Of a DNA stretch of 49,112 bases, positions 36,130-44,245 are shown piece after piece. The notes below the pieces were generated by a model. It saw nothing but the letters and a program-made list of their open reading frames with translations, searched no databases and was not told the DNA's origin. Each line of letters opens with the position of its first letter. Position 1 is the stretch's first letter. Origin of the DNA: Micromonospora globispora (GTDB taxonomy: Bacteria; Actinomycetota; Actinomycetes; Mycobacteriales; Micromonosporaceae); NCBI RefSeq assembly GCF_003857015.1, contig NZ_QGGF01000410.1:1-49112 (forward strand), read 5' to 3'. The translations under genes and the position numbers were made by a program.

Positions 36130-36164
36130 TCACTCTCCGGTGATCAGCCGGGCACCTGATCAGG
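36127..36164. repeat. Clustered TGATCA palindromes downstream of purM
   Basis: TGATCAC at 36127-36133 pairs with GTGATCA at 36140-36146, and a third copy, CCTGATCAGG, is at 36155-36164. The cluster covers the purM stop and ends just upstream of the amcB promoter candidate. It may be a weak terminator or an operator for the RiPP operon (inference). Confidence 0.5.
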
Positions 36165-36166
36165 GG

Positions 36167-36196
36167 TTCACCCGAGTGGCCATCGCCGCCTAGCCT
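36167..36196 (+). promoter_or_regulatory. Candidate promoter for the RiPP operon
   Basis: TTCACC (36167-36172) and TAGCCT (36191-36196) with an 18-base spacer, 33 bases before the maturase ATG, whose ribosome site is GGAGGAGGG. This is a match to the actinobacterial housekeeping consensus by eye only. Confidence 0.4.
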
Positions 36197-36229
36197 GAAG
36201 GGCACTTCGGGCACGGGGGAGGAGGGCCG

Positions 36230-37363
36230 ATGGCTGCTCGGGCGCACGCCTTCACGGGGATGCGCGGCATCGCCGCCGTCCCCTCGTACGTGGTGATGCA
36301 GCCGACGACTCTCTGCAACCTGGACTGCGCCTACTGCTACCTGCCGATGCGCGCGGTCGACCGGCGGATGCCGGTGCCGGTGGCCGAGGCGGTGGCGGCG
36401 TCGGTGAACCCGTGGGCGGCGGCCGGCCGCTTCTCGGTGGTCTGGCACGGCGGGGAGCCGCTGGCGGCCGGCCGGGAGCATTTCGCGGCCCTGCTGGCGC
36501 CGTTCGGCCCGGAGGTGGAGCACCACGTCCAGACCAATGCCACGCTGATCGACGACGCCTGGTGCGAGTTCTTCGCCGAGCACCGGATCCGGGTGAGCGT
36601 CAGCGTGGACGGGCCGCGGGAGCGCAACGGGGAGCGGGTCACCCGGGGCGGCCGGCCGGCGTACGACCGGATCCTGGCCGGGGTGCGGGCGCTGCGTCGG
36701 CACGGGCTGCCCTTCTCGGCGCTGGCGGTGGTCTCCCGGCCCGGCCCGGGCCTCGCCACCGAGCTGTACGACTACTTCCTGGACCTCGGCTGCGACGTCC
36801 TTGGGATCAACATCGAGGAGACCGAGGGGGTCAACACCCGCGGCAACGCCCACGACGCCCCGGCGGTGCGGGCGTTCTGGGCGGAACTGGTGGCCGCCTG
36901 GCGGCGGGAGCCCCGGATCCACCTGCGGGAGGTGGAGTGGTCGCTGCGGTACGCCGCGGCGGTCCTCGACGGCACGGCGGACGAGCTGCTGCCCCGCCGG
37001 CTCGACCCGATCCCCACCGTCGGTCACGACGGCTCGGTGATCGTGCTCTCGCCGGAGCTGGCCGGCTTCACCGACCCGCGGTACGGCGACTTCAGCAGCG
37101 GCAACGTGCTGGCGACCCCGCTGGACGAGATCCTGGCCGACGCGGCCCGGACGCCCTGGGTCAGCGAGTTCCTCGATGGGGTGGAGGCGTGCCGGTCGTC
37201 CTGCCCGTACTTCGGCTTCTGCGGGGGCGGCCACGCCGCCAACCGCTACTTCGAGCAGGGGCGGTTCTCCGGTACGGAGACGGAGCACTGCCGCAACAGC
37301 AAGATCCACCTACTGGAGGGAGTGTTGGAGCATGCCCGAGACCACCAGTCACCGGCAGCCTGA
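36230..37363 (+). CDS. amcB: Radical SAM/SPASM cyclophane-forming peptide maturase (AmcB-like)
   Basis: A 377-aa protein. The radical SAM cluster motif is C29-N-L-D-C33-A-Y-C36 (CxxxCxxC). V-V-W-H-G-G-E-P-L follows as the SAM-binding GGE. A Cys-rich SPASM region near the end (C-R-S-S-C-P-Y-F-G-F-C-G-G-G, later E-H-C) should hold auxiliary iron-sulfur clusters. The next gene encodes a small peptide whose C-terminus is rich in aromatic-X-Asn motifs. This pairing matches the actinobacterial multiple-cyclophane (triceptide) maturases, which join aromatic ring carbons to the beta carbon of the third residue. The symbol is by analogy. The gene overlaps the precursor gene by 32 bases. Confidence 0.85.
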   Translation: MAARAHAFTGMRGIAAVPSYVVMQPTTLCNLDCAYCYLPMRAVDRRMPVPVAEAVAASVNPWAAAGRFSVVWHGGEPLAAGREHFAALLAPFGPEVEHHVQTNATLIDDAWCEFFAEHRIRVSVSVDGPRERNGERVTRGGRPAYDRILAGVRALRRHGLPFSALAVVSRPGPGLATELYDYFLDLGCDVLGINIEETEGVNTRGNAHDAPAVRAFWAELVAAWRREPRIHLREVEWSLRYAAAVLDGTADELLPRRLDPIPTVGHDGSVIVLSPELAGFTDPRYGDFSSGNVLATPLDEILADAARTPWVSEFLDGVEACRSSCPYFGFCGGGHAANRYFEQGRFSGTETEHCRNSKIHLLEGVLEHARDHQSPAA

Positions 37364-37568
37364 GCGCGTCGGGGGAGCCGACCCGGACCGGGTCGCCGAC
37401 CGGGTGCGGGAAGCCGCCGTGGGGTTGACCGCACTGCTCCACGAGGCCGAGGTGGCGCGCCGGCTGCGGGCGGAGGTGTCGGGCGGCGACGGTGCCAGCG
37501 CGGTCTGCGCCTGGAACCACTTCGAGAACATCCCGACGTTCTACAACTGGAACAACCGGCCCCGCTGA
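37332..37568 (+). CDS. amcA: Triceptide precursor peptide (AmcA-like) with four cyclophane motifs
   Basis: A 78-aa protein from ATG 37332, which lies inside the end of amcB in another frame; GGAGGGA is about 10 bases upstream. The leader (residues 1-59) has an amphipathic helix, V-A-D-R-V-R-E-A-A-V to L-R-A-E-V. The C-terminal core (residues 60-78) holds W61-N-H63, F64-E-N66, F70-Y-N72 and W73-N-N75, each of the aromatic-X-(His/Asn) form that such maturases cross-link, and ends N-R-P-R. No protease or exporter gene is adjacent, so maturation and export may use distant genes. The product is predicted, not shown. Confidence 0.85.
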   Translation: MPETTSHRQPERVGGADPDRVADRVREAAVGLTALLHEAEVARRLRAEVSGGDGASAVCAWNHFENIPTFYNWNNRPR

Positions 37569-37581
37569 GGGTACGCGTCCG

Positions 37582-37639
37582 CGATCAGGGACCCGCCGAT
37601 CCAGCCGGAGGGCATCCGGCATGGCGAGGTCCCTGATCG
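37582..37639. repeat. Long inverted repeat after the precursor gene
   Basis: Perfect 12-bp arms (37582-37593 and 37628-37639) enclose 34 bases with a smaller inner stem. It lies 13 bases after the amcA stop and could stabilise or terminate the RiPP transcript. Confidence 0.55.
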
Positions 37640-37670
37640 TCGGTTACGCCGCTCAAGGTGGGCACATGCG

Positions 37671-37699
37671 TGAGCACGCGGGGAGTTACCGCGTGCTCA
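37671..37699. terminator. Bidirectional hairpin terminator
   Basis: Perfect 11-bp arms (37671-37681 and 37689-37699) with a 7-base loop, between convergent amcA and the DUF3073 gene, 14 bases past the stop of the latter. Confidence 0.75.
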
Positions 37700-37713
37700 G
37701 CTGCGACCGGAGG

Positions 37714-37929
37714 TCAGCGGGTCGGACGGGCCCAGGTGTCCGGGTCTTCGTCCGCGTGATCCTCATCATCGTCGTCGACATACTCTTTGTAGTCGTCGTC
37801 GAAGTTGTGCTCAGACTTACCAGCACCCGCCAACTCGCGCTGCAAGGCGGTGAGGTCGGTGTTCGGGGAGTGATACTTCAACTCCCGGGCCACCTTAGTC
37901 TGCTTGGCCTTAGCACGGCCGCGCCCCAT
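37714..37929 (-). CDS. DUF3073 family small protein
   Basis: A 71-aa protein. ATG 37929 follows GAGGGGG at about 8 bases and gives the family's opening M-G-R-G-R-A-K-A-K-Q-T-K-V-A-R-E-L-K-Y. The basic N-terminal half is followed by a very acidic stretch (D-D-D-Y-K-E-Y-V-D-D-D-D-E-D). The family is confined to actinobacteria and has no known function. Its place after purM and before the valine-type dehydrogenase and bldC is a conserved order in Streptomyces, as I recall. Confidence 0.88.
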   Translation of the reverse strand: MGRGRAKAKQTKVARELKYHSPNTDLTALQRELAGAGKSEHNFDDDYKEYVDDDDEDHADEDPDTWARPTR

Positions 37930-38227
37930 GGCTCGACCCCCTCGCACAGAATGCGGGGCAGCCCGAAGGCGGGCCCCGATGACGTCAGGCATCTCTCGTG
38001 GCTCTTACGGTACATGGGGATGCCACCGTTCGGCACCTCGGGTTACCGTCAGCCGGACCTGCGAGTCGCAGTTATCCGACCGTCACCCAGTGTACCCGGT
38101 AAGGAGCGGATGCTGGACCGCCCGTGACAGCGGGCAAACCGGCACGAAGCCTCCCAATGTCCAGCTTACCGCCGCCCTCCGCGTCAGGTGCCCGGGGGCG
38201 GAGCGGCGCCCCGCCCCCGGGTGACGG
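37930..38227. other. 298-base gap upstream of the DUF3073 gene
   Basis: No coding region is supported. It should hold the DUF3073 promoter on the minus strand, and TACACT-like hexamers occur there, but no clear pair was chosen. Its right end contains the hairpin at 38191-38221. Confidence 0.5.
38191..38221. terminator. Hairpin terminator for the dehydrogenase gene
   Basis: Perfect 11-bp GC-only arms (38191-38201 and 38211-38221) with a 9-base loop, starting 6 bases past the stop of the minus-strand dehydrogenase gene. Confidence 0.75.
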
Positions 38228-39310
38228 TCAGCGCAGGTGGATCATCCGCAGCCGGCCGACCTCGGCCATCCGCCGCTCGGCGAGCCGGTCCGCGGCCACC
38301 GCCGGCGGGACGCCCTCGTCGTCGGCGAGCCGGAGGATCTCCCGGGTGGTGTCGTAGATCCGGGTGGCCCGCAGCTTGGCCCGCTCGAAGTTGAAGCCCT
38401 CGATCTCGTCGGCGACCTGGATCACGCCACCGGCGTTCACCACGTAGTCGGGGGCGTAGAGGATGCCCCGGTCGGCCAGGACCTTCTCAATGCCCGCGTG
38501 GGCGAGCTGGTTGTTCGCCGCACCGGCGACCACCTTGGCGCGCAGCGCCGGCACGGTGTCGTCGTTGAGGGCGCCGCCCAGCGCGCACGGGGCGTACACG
38601 TCGATGTCGGCGGCGACCAGCGCGGCGGCGTCGTCGAACAGCTCGACCTGCGGGTGGGTGGTGCGCGCCCACTCCAGGGCCTTCGAGTTGACGTCGGTGG
38701 CCACCACCTCGGCACCGTCGTCCAGCAGGTGGCCGGTCAGGTACTTGCCGACCTTGCCCAGGCCGGCCACGCCGACCCGCTTGCCCTTCAGGCTCGGCGT
38801 GCCCCAGACCTGCTCCGCGGCGGCCCGCATGCCCTGGAAGACACCCCAGGCGGTGAGGATCGAGGAGTCGCCGGCGCCGCCGTGCTCCACGCTGCGGCCG
38901 GTGACGTACTTCGTCTCCCGGGCGATCACGTCCATGTCGGCGACGTAGGTGCCGACGTCGCAGGCGGTGTAGTACCGCCCGGCGAGGGACTCCACGAAGC
39001 GGCCGTACGCGCGCAGCAGCGCCTCGCTCTTGATCTGCTCCGGGTCGCCCCAGATGACCGCCTTGCCGCCGCCCAGGTCGAGGCCGGCCAGGGCGTTCTT
39101 GTACGCCATCCCGCGGGACAGATCGAGCACGTCGGCGAGGGCGTCCGCCTCACTGGCGTACGGGTAGAACCGGGTGCCGCCGAGCGCGGGGCCCAGCGCG
39201 GTGGAGTAGATCCCGATGATCGCCTTGAGGCCGGACTGCTTGTCCTGGCAGAACACGACCTGTTCGTGACCGGTCGATCCCGGGTCTTCGGTGCTGGCGA
39301 AAACGCCCAT
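38228..39310 (-). CDS. vdh: Leucine/valine-type amino acid dehydrogenase
   Basis: A 360-aa protein. ATG 39310 has AGGAG 7 bases upstream. The Glu/Leu/Phe/Val dehydrogenase fold is clear: L-G-P-A-L-G-G-T-R, the catalytic lysine region [18 protein letters not shown], the dinucleotide motif G-V-A-G-L-G-K-V-G and A-P-C-A-L-G-G near the cofactor site. Length and context (next to an unknown gene and bldC) match actinomycete valine dehydrogenase, which deaminates branched-chain amino acids and feeds acyl-CoA precursors. Exact substrate preference is inferred from context. Confidence 0.88.
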   Translation of the reverse strand: MGVFASTEDPGSTGHEQVVFCQDKQSGLKAIIGIYSTALGPALGGTRFYPYASEADALADVLDLSRGMAYKNALAGLDLGGGKAVIWGDPEQIKSEALLRAYGRFVESLAGRYYTACDVGTYVADMDVIARETKYVTGRSVEHGGAGDSSILTAWGVFQGMRAAAEQVWGTPSLKGKRVGVAGLGKVGKYLTGHLLDDGAEVVATDVNSKALEWARTTHPQVELFDDAAALVAADIDVYAPCALGGALNDDTVPALRAKVVAGAANNQLAHAGIEKVLADRGILYAPDYVVNAGGVIQVADEIEGFNFERAKLRATRIYDTTREILRLADDEGVPPAVAADRLAERRMAEVGRLRMIHLR

Positions 39311-39485
39311 GGCTGAACTCCTGTGTCGGTGTGCGTCCTTGTGGGGCGCGGACCTGCTGGCACGCCGGCGGGATGCTGCCGGTGATGCTGAGCCTAATAT
39401 CGGCCGGAGCCGTACTGTCGCCCGCGTCACGTGTCCGCGCCGCGCCGGACGACGTGCGGGTGCCGACTCGTGGGAGGATCGCGCC

Positions 39486-40325
39486 GTGCCGTCGCTCTTC
39501 GCTTCTTATCTGCGCGTGTACGAGCCGCTGACCGCCTTCGACCGGGACCGTCAGTCGTACTGGCGCCGGTACGTCAACGAGGGCCGCGCGATCGCCCCGC
39601 TGGAGGGGCCGGTCCGGCAGCGGACGGCGGTGATCGAGGCGCTCGGCGCGGGCTGGACCCGGCTGCCCGACCTGCCCGACGAGGCGTACGTGCTGGAGAC
39701 GGACGACACCCTGCTGGTCTGCCCATGGAACCTGCGGATCCGGGTGGCCGAGGCGGCGCTGAGCGCCCGGGACGGGGTGCCCTCGGTGCTCGCGGACGCC
39801 TTCGTGCCGCCGATCCTGGCCGGGCAGGCCAAGGCGGTGGTGGAGGACTGGCGCAGTGGTGCCCGGGTGCTGGAGCACGGCGTACCCCGGGTGCACGAGC
39901 AGATCGCGACCTGGGGCGTGCCGCTGCGCTGGTTCGTGCTCTTCGAGTCGGCGGAGCGCCATTTCGTCACCGATCCGGCCCGGCGGGCCCTGCGCTACCG
40001 GACGGAGATCTCCAAGGCCCGCCGCCGGTCGTCCCGGGCCCTGTCGGTGCTGCGCAAGTCCGTGGGCGAGGCGCCGATCACCGAGGCGGTCGAGGAGGCC
40101 GCCCGGTGGCTGGAGGAGTTCCACCCGCGCTCGGTGGTCGAGCTGGACTACGGCGGCCTGGTGCAGTTGCTGCCGGACGAGACCCTCGCGGCCGACGACT
40201 CGACCGACCTGGTGGCGACCGGGCTGGCCGGATTGTCCCGCGGCGAGGCGGAGGAGGCCTCGGCGGCGTACGACAAGCTGGTCGCCCGGTGGCGTGCCGT
40301 GCAGCTGCTGGAGCGGTGCAACTAG
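39486..40325 (+). CDS. Conserved actinobacterial protein between vdh and bldC
   Basis: A 279-aa protein; GTG 39486 has GGGAGG 8 bases upstream. No signal peptide or transmembrane segment is seen. It begins [16 protein letters not shown] and contains [11 protein letters not shown], a basic helix ([10 protein letters not shown]) and a C-terminal [12 protein letters not shown] do not recognise a functional domain. The position between the dehydrogenase and bldC is the same as in Streptomyces coelicolor as I recall (SCO4089-SCO4091), which supports a conserved gene of unknown job. Confidence 0.8.
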   Translation: MPSLFASYLRVYEPLTAFDRDRQSYWRRYVNEGRAIAPLEGPVRQRTAVIEALGAGWTRLPDLPDEAYVLETDDTLLVCPWNLRIRVAEAALSARDGVPSVLADAFVPPILAGQAKAVVEDWRSGARVLEHGVPRVHEQIATWGVPLRWFVLFESAERHFVTDPARRALRYRTEISKARRRSSRALSVLRKSVGEAPITEAVEEAARWLEEFHPRSVVELDYGGLVQLLPDETLAADDSTDLVATGLAGLSRGEAEEASAAYDKLVARWRAVQLLERCN

Positions 40326-40577
40326 TCGCAAATGTCCTACCGAGCGCCCTCGATCCGAGAAACGCTCGTAGTTGACGCATCACGAACAGCGATCATGAGT
40401 CCAAATAAGGTAGCTTCTGCGGCATAAAAGTCGTAAAAATCGGGCATGGTTCATCCGTCCGTCTAGGGACCTTCAGCCGTTCGGCCCATGTCGGACATCG
40501 GGGACTAGCCGGACCATGGGAGACGCGTCGGCCGGCGGGACCCCGGCCGATGTCTATACATGTGGAGGAGTGACCCG
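40326..40577 (+). promoter_or_regulatory. bldC upstream region
   Basis: 252 bases of lower GC than the surroundings. TTGACG at 40372-40377 is a -35 candidate without a convincing -10 partner; TAGCTT (40411-40416) and TATACA (around 40555) are other AT-rich hexamers. The length suits a regulated developmental promoter, but no single promoter could be assigned. Confidence 0.35.
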
Positions 40578-40787
40578 ATGGCATCGCGAACGCACGAACC
40601 AGAGCCGCTACTCACGCCGGCCGAGGTGGCGTCGATGTTCCGTGTCGACCCGAAGACGGTGACCCGGTGGGCCAAGGCTGGCAAGCTCAGCGCCATCCGG
40701 ACCTTGGGCGGCCACCGCCGTTACCGCGAGTCGGAGGTCCGGGCCCTGCTGCAGGGGCAGATCCCGCAGCAGCGTCAGGGAGACTGA
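40578..40787 (+). CDS. bldC: Developmental regulator BldC
   Basis: A 69-aa protein. ATG 40578 has GGAGGAG 9 bases upstream. It is a single MerR-type winged helix-turn-helix: L-L-T-P-A-E-V-A-S-M-F-R-V-D-P-K-T-V-T-R-W, then K-L-S-A-I-R-T-L-G-G-H-R-R-Y-R-E-S-E-V. It has no effector or dimerisation domain, as expected for BldC, which in Streptomyces binds direct repeats cooperatively and delays the switch to sporulation. Confidence 0.95.
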   Translation: MASRTHEPEPLLTPAEVASMFRVDPKTVTRWAKAGKLSAIRTLGGHRRYRESEVRALLQGQIPQQRQGD

Positions 40788-40877
40788 AGACCCGGACGAT
40801 TTCACCAGACGTTCCGATCAGGGGCGGCCGGACGTACGCGACAGCGTCGATCCGCCGCCCCTGACTCGTGTCGGGGG

Positions 40878-41258
40878 TCATTCCTCCAGGACGATCCGGA
40901 GCCCGACCGTGCCGCGCTCGCCCCGGCGCAGCCGGCTGCCGAGCAGGCTCAACCGGCCGATCAGCCGGTACTTCTGCTTCAACAGATCACGTATCCGACG
41001 GGTGCCGGCCGGGTCGGAAATCGTCGCGTGCCCCGGCACCGCCCCGCCGCGCGGCCGACCTCGCACGTCGCACGGGGCCACCGTGACCCGGCCGTCCCGC
41101 CGGATCCGCTTCACCTTGCCGGAATCCGACACCGTCCATACCGCCAGCGCGTCACCCTCCCGGACCGCCCAGACCGGGGTCGGCACCGCCCGGCCGTCCT
41201 TGCGGAAGGTGGTGAGCAGGACGTACTTCTCGGCCGCCAAGCGGTCCAGTTCGGTCAC
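40878..41258 (-). CDS. PPOX-class F420-dependent/FMN-binding family protein
   Basis: About 126 aa from GTG 41258; the frame continues far upstream but without coding character. The pattern L-L-T-T-F-R-K-D-G-R-A-V-P-T-P-V-W-A, then V-S-D-S-G-K-V-K-R-I-R-R-D-G-R-V-T-V-A-P-C-D is that of the split-barrel flavin/deazaflavin-binding family common in actinomycetes. Substrate is unknown. It overlaps no neighbour and is divergent from the methyltransferase. Confidence 0.85.
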   Translation of the reverse strand: MTELDRLAAEKYVLLTTFRKDGRAVPTPVWAVREGDALAVWTVSDSGKVKRIRRDGRVTVAPCDVRGRPRGGAVPGHATISDPAGTRRIRDLLKQKYRLIGRLSLLGSRLRRGERGTVGLRIVLEE

Positions 41259-41312
41259 GCCGCTCAGGATACGGCCGCGACAGCCGCGCGCAGCCCGGAT
41301 AGCGTGATCGCC

Positions 41313-42095
41313 GTGACCGGGGAACCCAGGATCGGCGACGTGTTTGGCGAGATGATCCGCGACGCGTACGCCGTGGCCACCGGGATCGGGCCCCGCCCGC
41401 TGGTCGGTGGGCGGTACCCCCGCCCGGTCATCGAGATCATCGAGCGGGACGACGGACTGATCAACGGGGCGCCCTCCGCCCACTACCTCGACCCGCCGTC
41501 CGAGTGGCTGCCGTACGACCACCGGGCGGTGGACCGGGTGCGCGGCCGAACGCTGGACATCGGGGTCGGCGGCGGCCGGATCGCGCTGCACCTGCAGGAC
41601 CGGGGTGTGGACGTGACCGGGCTGGACACCTCGGCGGGGGCGCTGCGGGTCTGCCGGCACCGGGGCGTACGCGACCTGGTGCACGGCACGGTCGACGAGC
41701 ACGTCGCCGACGGCCGGCGGTACGACACCTTCCTGCTGCTCGGCAACAACCTCGGACTGATCGAGGGACGGGACCGGGCACCCGGGTTCCTGGCCGCGCT
41801 CGCCGCGCTCGCCCGACCGGGAGCGCAGGTCATCGCGCACGGCACCGACCCGTACGGCACCCGGGACCCGTTGCACACCGGCTACCACGAGCTCAACCGG
41901 CAGCGTGGGCGGCTGGGCGGGCAGTTGCGGCTGCGGCTGCGCTACCGGGAACTCGGCACCGAGTGGTTCGACTATCTGGTGTGCTCGGTCGACGAGCTGG
42001 CCGAGCTGGTGCAGGGCTCGCCGTGGCGGCTGGTCGACGTGGACGACCGCGACGCCCCGTACTATCTGGCGACCCTCAAGCTGGCCGGGGCGTGA
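41313..42095 (+). CDS. Class I SAM-dependent methyltransferase
   Basis: 260 aa from GTG 41313 (263 aa from GTG 41304; ribosome sites do not decide). Motif I is L-D-I-G-V-G-G-G-R-I-A, motif II ends V-T-G-L-D-T-S, and L-L-L-G-N-N-L-G-L-I-E-G fits motif IV. The substrate cannot be inferred. It is a single gene, ending in a perfect terminator. Confidence 0.85.
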   Translation: MTGEPRIGDVFGEMIRDAYAVATGIGPRPLVGGRYPRPVIEIIERDDGLINGAPSAHYLDPPSEWLPYDHRAVDRVRGRTLDIGVGGGRIALHLQDRGVDVTGLDTSAGALRVCRHRGVRDLVHGTVDEHVADGRRYDTFLLLGNNLGLIEGRDRAPGFLAALAALARPGAQVIAHGTDPYGTRDPLHTGYHELNRQRGRLGGQLRLRLRYRELGTEWFDYLVCSVDELAELVQGSPWRLVDVDDRDAPYYLATLKLAGA

Positions 42096-42130
42096 CGACG
42101 GCCCCCGGGGCGAGCCCCGGGGGCCGTCGT
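42095..42130. terminator. Bidirectional hairpin terminator
   Basis: Perfect 16-bp arms (42095-42110 and 42115-42130), 4-base loop, between the convergent methyltransferase and Asp-repeat genes. It overlaps the last base of the methyltransferase stop. Confidence 0.85.
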
Positions 42131-42136
42131 CGCCGC

Positions 42137-42424
42137 TCAGACCTGGACGGTCGGGGTGTGCTGCTCCGGCGGGAGACCGCCGTCGCCGTCGACCACCTCG
42201 TCCGGGGTGCCGTCCTCGTCGATGTCCACCATGGTGATGTCCACCTTGCCGTCACCGTCGGTGTCGAACTGGAACAGGTCGGCCTTGCCGTCGCCGTCGG
42301 TGTCGACCACCCACACGTCGGTTTTGCCGTCGTTGTTGGTGTCCGCGCGCAGCAGGTCGACGCGGTCGTCGCCGCGGGTCTCCACCGTCTCCATGCTCTC
42401 CGCGCTCTCCGGTGCCTGGCTCAT
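42137..42424 (-). CDS. Small Asp-rich EF-hand/dockerin-like repeat protein
   Basis: A 95-aa protein; ATG 42424 has AAGGGAAGGA 5 bases upstream. Residues about 20-85 are a run of four to five loops of 12-14 residues: D-T-N-N-D-G-K-T-D, D-T-D-G-D-G-K-A-D, D-T-D-G-D-G-K-V-D, D-I-D-E-D-G-T-P-D and V-V-D-G-D-G-G. These have the spacing of calcium-binding DxDxDG loops. No signal peptide or transmembrane segment is seen, so it is probably cytoplasmic or exported by an unseen route. Calcium binding is inference; the function is unknown. Confidence 0.75.
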   Translation of the reverse strand: MSQAPESAESMETVETRGDDRVDLLRADTNNDGKTDVWVVDTDGDGKADLFQFDTDGDGKVDITMVDIDEDGTPDEVVDGDGGLPPEQHTPTVQV

Positions 42425-42589
42425 GTCAGTCCTTCCCTTGGCGTTGACGGCCGTCTGTACCCGATCCGGTCGGCCCCCACGCATACCGCCCGGGCCGGCC
42501 CCGCCTAGGGTCGCACCCATGAACGAGCGGAGCGGGCGGCCGGGCGCGGCGGAGACCCCGCGCGCCACCGCGCGCGGCGAGGGGACGTC

Positions 42590-43447
42590 ATGAGTGGTCG
42601 TTTTGTGGTCGTCGGAGCCGGCACGATGGGGCTCGGCATCGCCTACGTGGCGGCCGGCGCCGGTTACGCCGTCGAACTCGTCGAGGTGGACCCGGCGCGC
42701 GGCGCCGCCGCTGTCGAGCGCCTCGGCGAGCTGTGGGAACGCGGGGTGCAGCGCGGCAAGCTGACCGCCGACGAAGCGGCGGCGAACCGGAAGCGGCTGA
42801 CCCTGCGGGCCGGGCTCGCCGAGGTCGCCGAGGGGCCGGACGTGATCGTGGAGGCGGTCCCCGAGCGGCTCGACCTCAAGCGGGCGGTGCTCCGCGAGGC
42901 CGCCGCCCTGCGCCCCGCCCTGCTCGGCAGCAACACCTCCAGCATCTCGATCGGCGAGCTCGCCGCCGGACTGGACCGGCCGGAGGACTTCCTCGGGCTG
43001 CACTTCTTCAACCCGGTGTGGGCGATGGCACTGCTGGAGATCGTGGTCGGCCCGGCCACCGCCGAGGAGACCACCGCCGCGGCCGTCGCGCTCGCCACGC
43101 GGCTGGGCAAGGACCCCGTCGTCGTACGGGACATGCCGGGCTTCGCCACCTCGCGACTCGGGGTCACCCTCGGACTGGAGGCGATCCGGATGGTCGCCGA
43201 CGGGGTGGCCAGCCCCGCCGACATCGACAAGGCGATGGTGCTCGGCTACCGCCACCCGGTGGGCCCGCTGGAGCTGACCGACCTGGTCGGGCTGGACGTA
43301 CGGCTCGACATCGCCCGCACCCTCCAGGCGGCGTACGGGGACCGGTTCGCGCCGCCGCCGCTGCTCGAGCAGATGGTGGCCGACGGCAGGCTGGGCAAGA
43401 AGTCCGGCCAGGGCTTCTACCGCTGGGAAGGGGGCGTCAAGCAGTGA
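42590..43447 (+). CDS. 3-hydroxyacyl-CoA dehydrogenase
   Basis: A 285-aa protein; ATG 42590 has GAGGGGA upstream. The NAD motif G-A-G-T-M-G-L-G-I-A is at the N-terminus. The catalytic His lies in L-H-F-F-N-P-V, and the C-terminal domain has P-G-F-A-T-S-R and Y-R-H-P-V-G-P-L-E-L-T-D. It oxidises (S)-3-hydroxyacyl-CoA to the 3-oxo form, and was likely co-opted for short chains or secondary acids. The stop overlaps the start of the enoyl-CoA hydratase gene (GTGA), so both work in the same pathway. Confidence 0.92.
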   Translation: MSGRFVVVGAGTMGLGIAYVAAGAGYAVELVEVDPARGAAAVERLGELWERGVQRGKLTADEAAANRKRLTLRAGLAEVAEGPDVIVEAVPERLDLKRAVLREAAALRPALLGSNTSSISIGELAAGLDRPEDFLGLHFFNPVWAMALLEIVVGPATAEETTAAAVALATRLGKDPVVVRDMPGFATSRLGVTLGLEAIRMVADGVASPADIDKAMVLGYRHPVGPLELTDLVGLDVRLDIARTLQAAYGDRFAPPPLLEQMVADGRLGKKSGQGFYRWEGGVKQ

Positions 43448-44187
43448 GCGGGCTGAGGATCAAGGAGCTGCCGGACCGGCTGGTGGTGACGCTGGACCGG
43501 CCGGAGAAGCGCAACGCCATCGACGCCGACCTGATCGCCGAACTGCACAAGGTCTGCGCCGAGCTGGAGGCGCGGCCGCGGCTGCTGCTGCTCACCGGCG
43601 GGACCGAGGGCATCTTCGCCGGCGGCGCGGACATCGGCCAGCTCCGTGAGCGCGGCCGGCTCGACGCCCTCGCCGCGATCAACTCCGCGGCGTTCGCCCG
43701 GATCCGGGCGCTGCCGATGCCGACCGTGGCGGCCGTGGACGGGCCGGCGCTGGGCGGCGGCGCCGAGCTGGCGTACGCGTGCGACCTGCGGGTGTGCACG
43801 GCGCGTGCGGTCTTCGGCCAGCCGGAGGTGCGGTTGGGCATCCTGGCCGGTGCCGGCGCCACCCACCGCCTGCCGGCGCTGATCGGCGAGGCCCGGGCCA
43901 AGGAACTGCTCTTCACCGGCCGGCGGGTGGACGCCGACGAGGCGCTGCGGATCGGCCTGGTCAACCGCGTGGTGGCCGAGCCGGCGGAGCTCCTGCCCGC
44001 CGCCCACCAGCTCCTCGACGAGATGGCGAAGGGCTCGGCGCTGGCGCTGCGGCTGACCAAGCTGGCCGTGGACGCCCCGCCCGCCGCGCACCCGCAGCTC
44101 GACCTGCTCAGCCAGGCGGTGCTCTTCGAGGACGAGGAGAAGCACCGGCGGATGACCGAGTTCCTGGAGCGGCGTCGCTCCCGCTGA
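43444..44187 (+). CDS. Enoyl-CoA hydratase/isomerase family protein
   Basis: A 247-aa crotonase-fold protein; GTG 43444 overlaps the preceding stop by 4 bases. It has L-D-R-P-E-K-R-N-A-I-D, the oxyanion segment I-F-A-G-G-A-D-I and A-L-G-G-G-A-E-L-A-Y-A-C-D, then F-G-Q-P-E-V-R-L-G-I. The Glu of Q-P-E matches one catalytic Glu of hydratases, while the other position needs alignment to confirm. It forms a two-gene operon with the dehydrogenase and ends in a strong terminator. Confidence 0.9.
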   Translation: MSGLRIKELPDRLVVTLDRPEKRNAIDADLIAELHKVCAELEARPRLLLLTGGTEGIFAGGADIGQLRERGRLDALAAINSAAFARIRALPMPTVAAVDGPALGGGAELAYACDLRVCTARAVFGQPEVRLGILAGAGATHRLPALIGEARAKELLFTGRRVDADEALRIGLVNRVVAEPAELLPAAHQLLDEMAKGSALALRLTKLAVDAPPAAHPQLDLLSQAVLFEDEEKHRRMTEFLERRRSR

Positions 44188-44200
44188 ACAGAGCTCGACA

Positions 44201-44241
44201 CGACGAAGGCCGCACCGGTTCGCCCGGTGCGGCCTTCGTCG
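44201..44241. terminator. Bidirectional hairpin terminator
   Basis: Perfect 18-bp arms (44201-44218 and 44224-44241) with a 5-base loop between the convergent enoyl-CoA hydratase and lipoprotein genes. Confidence 0.9.
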
Positions 44242-44245
44242 TCGC

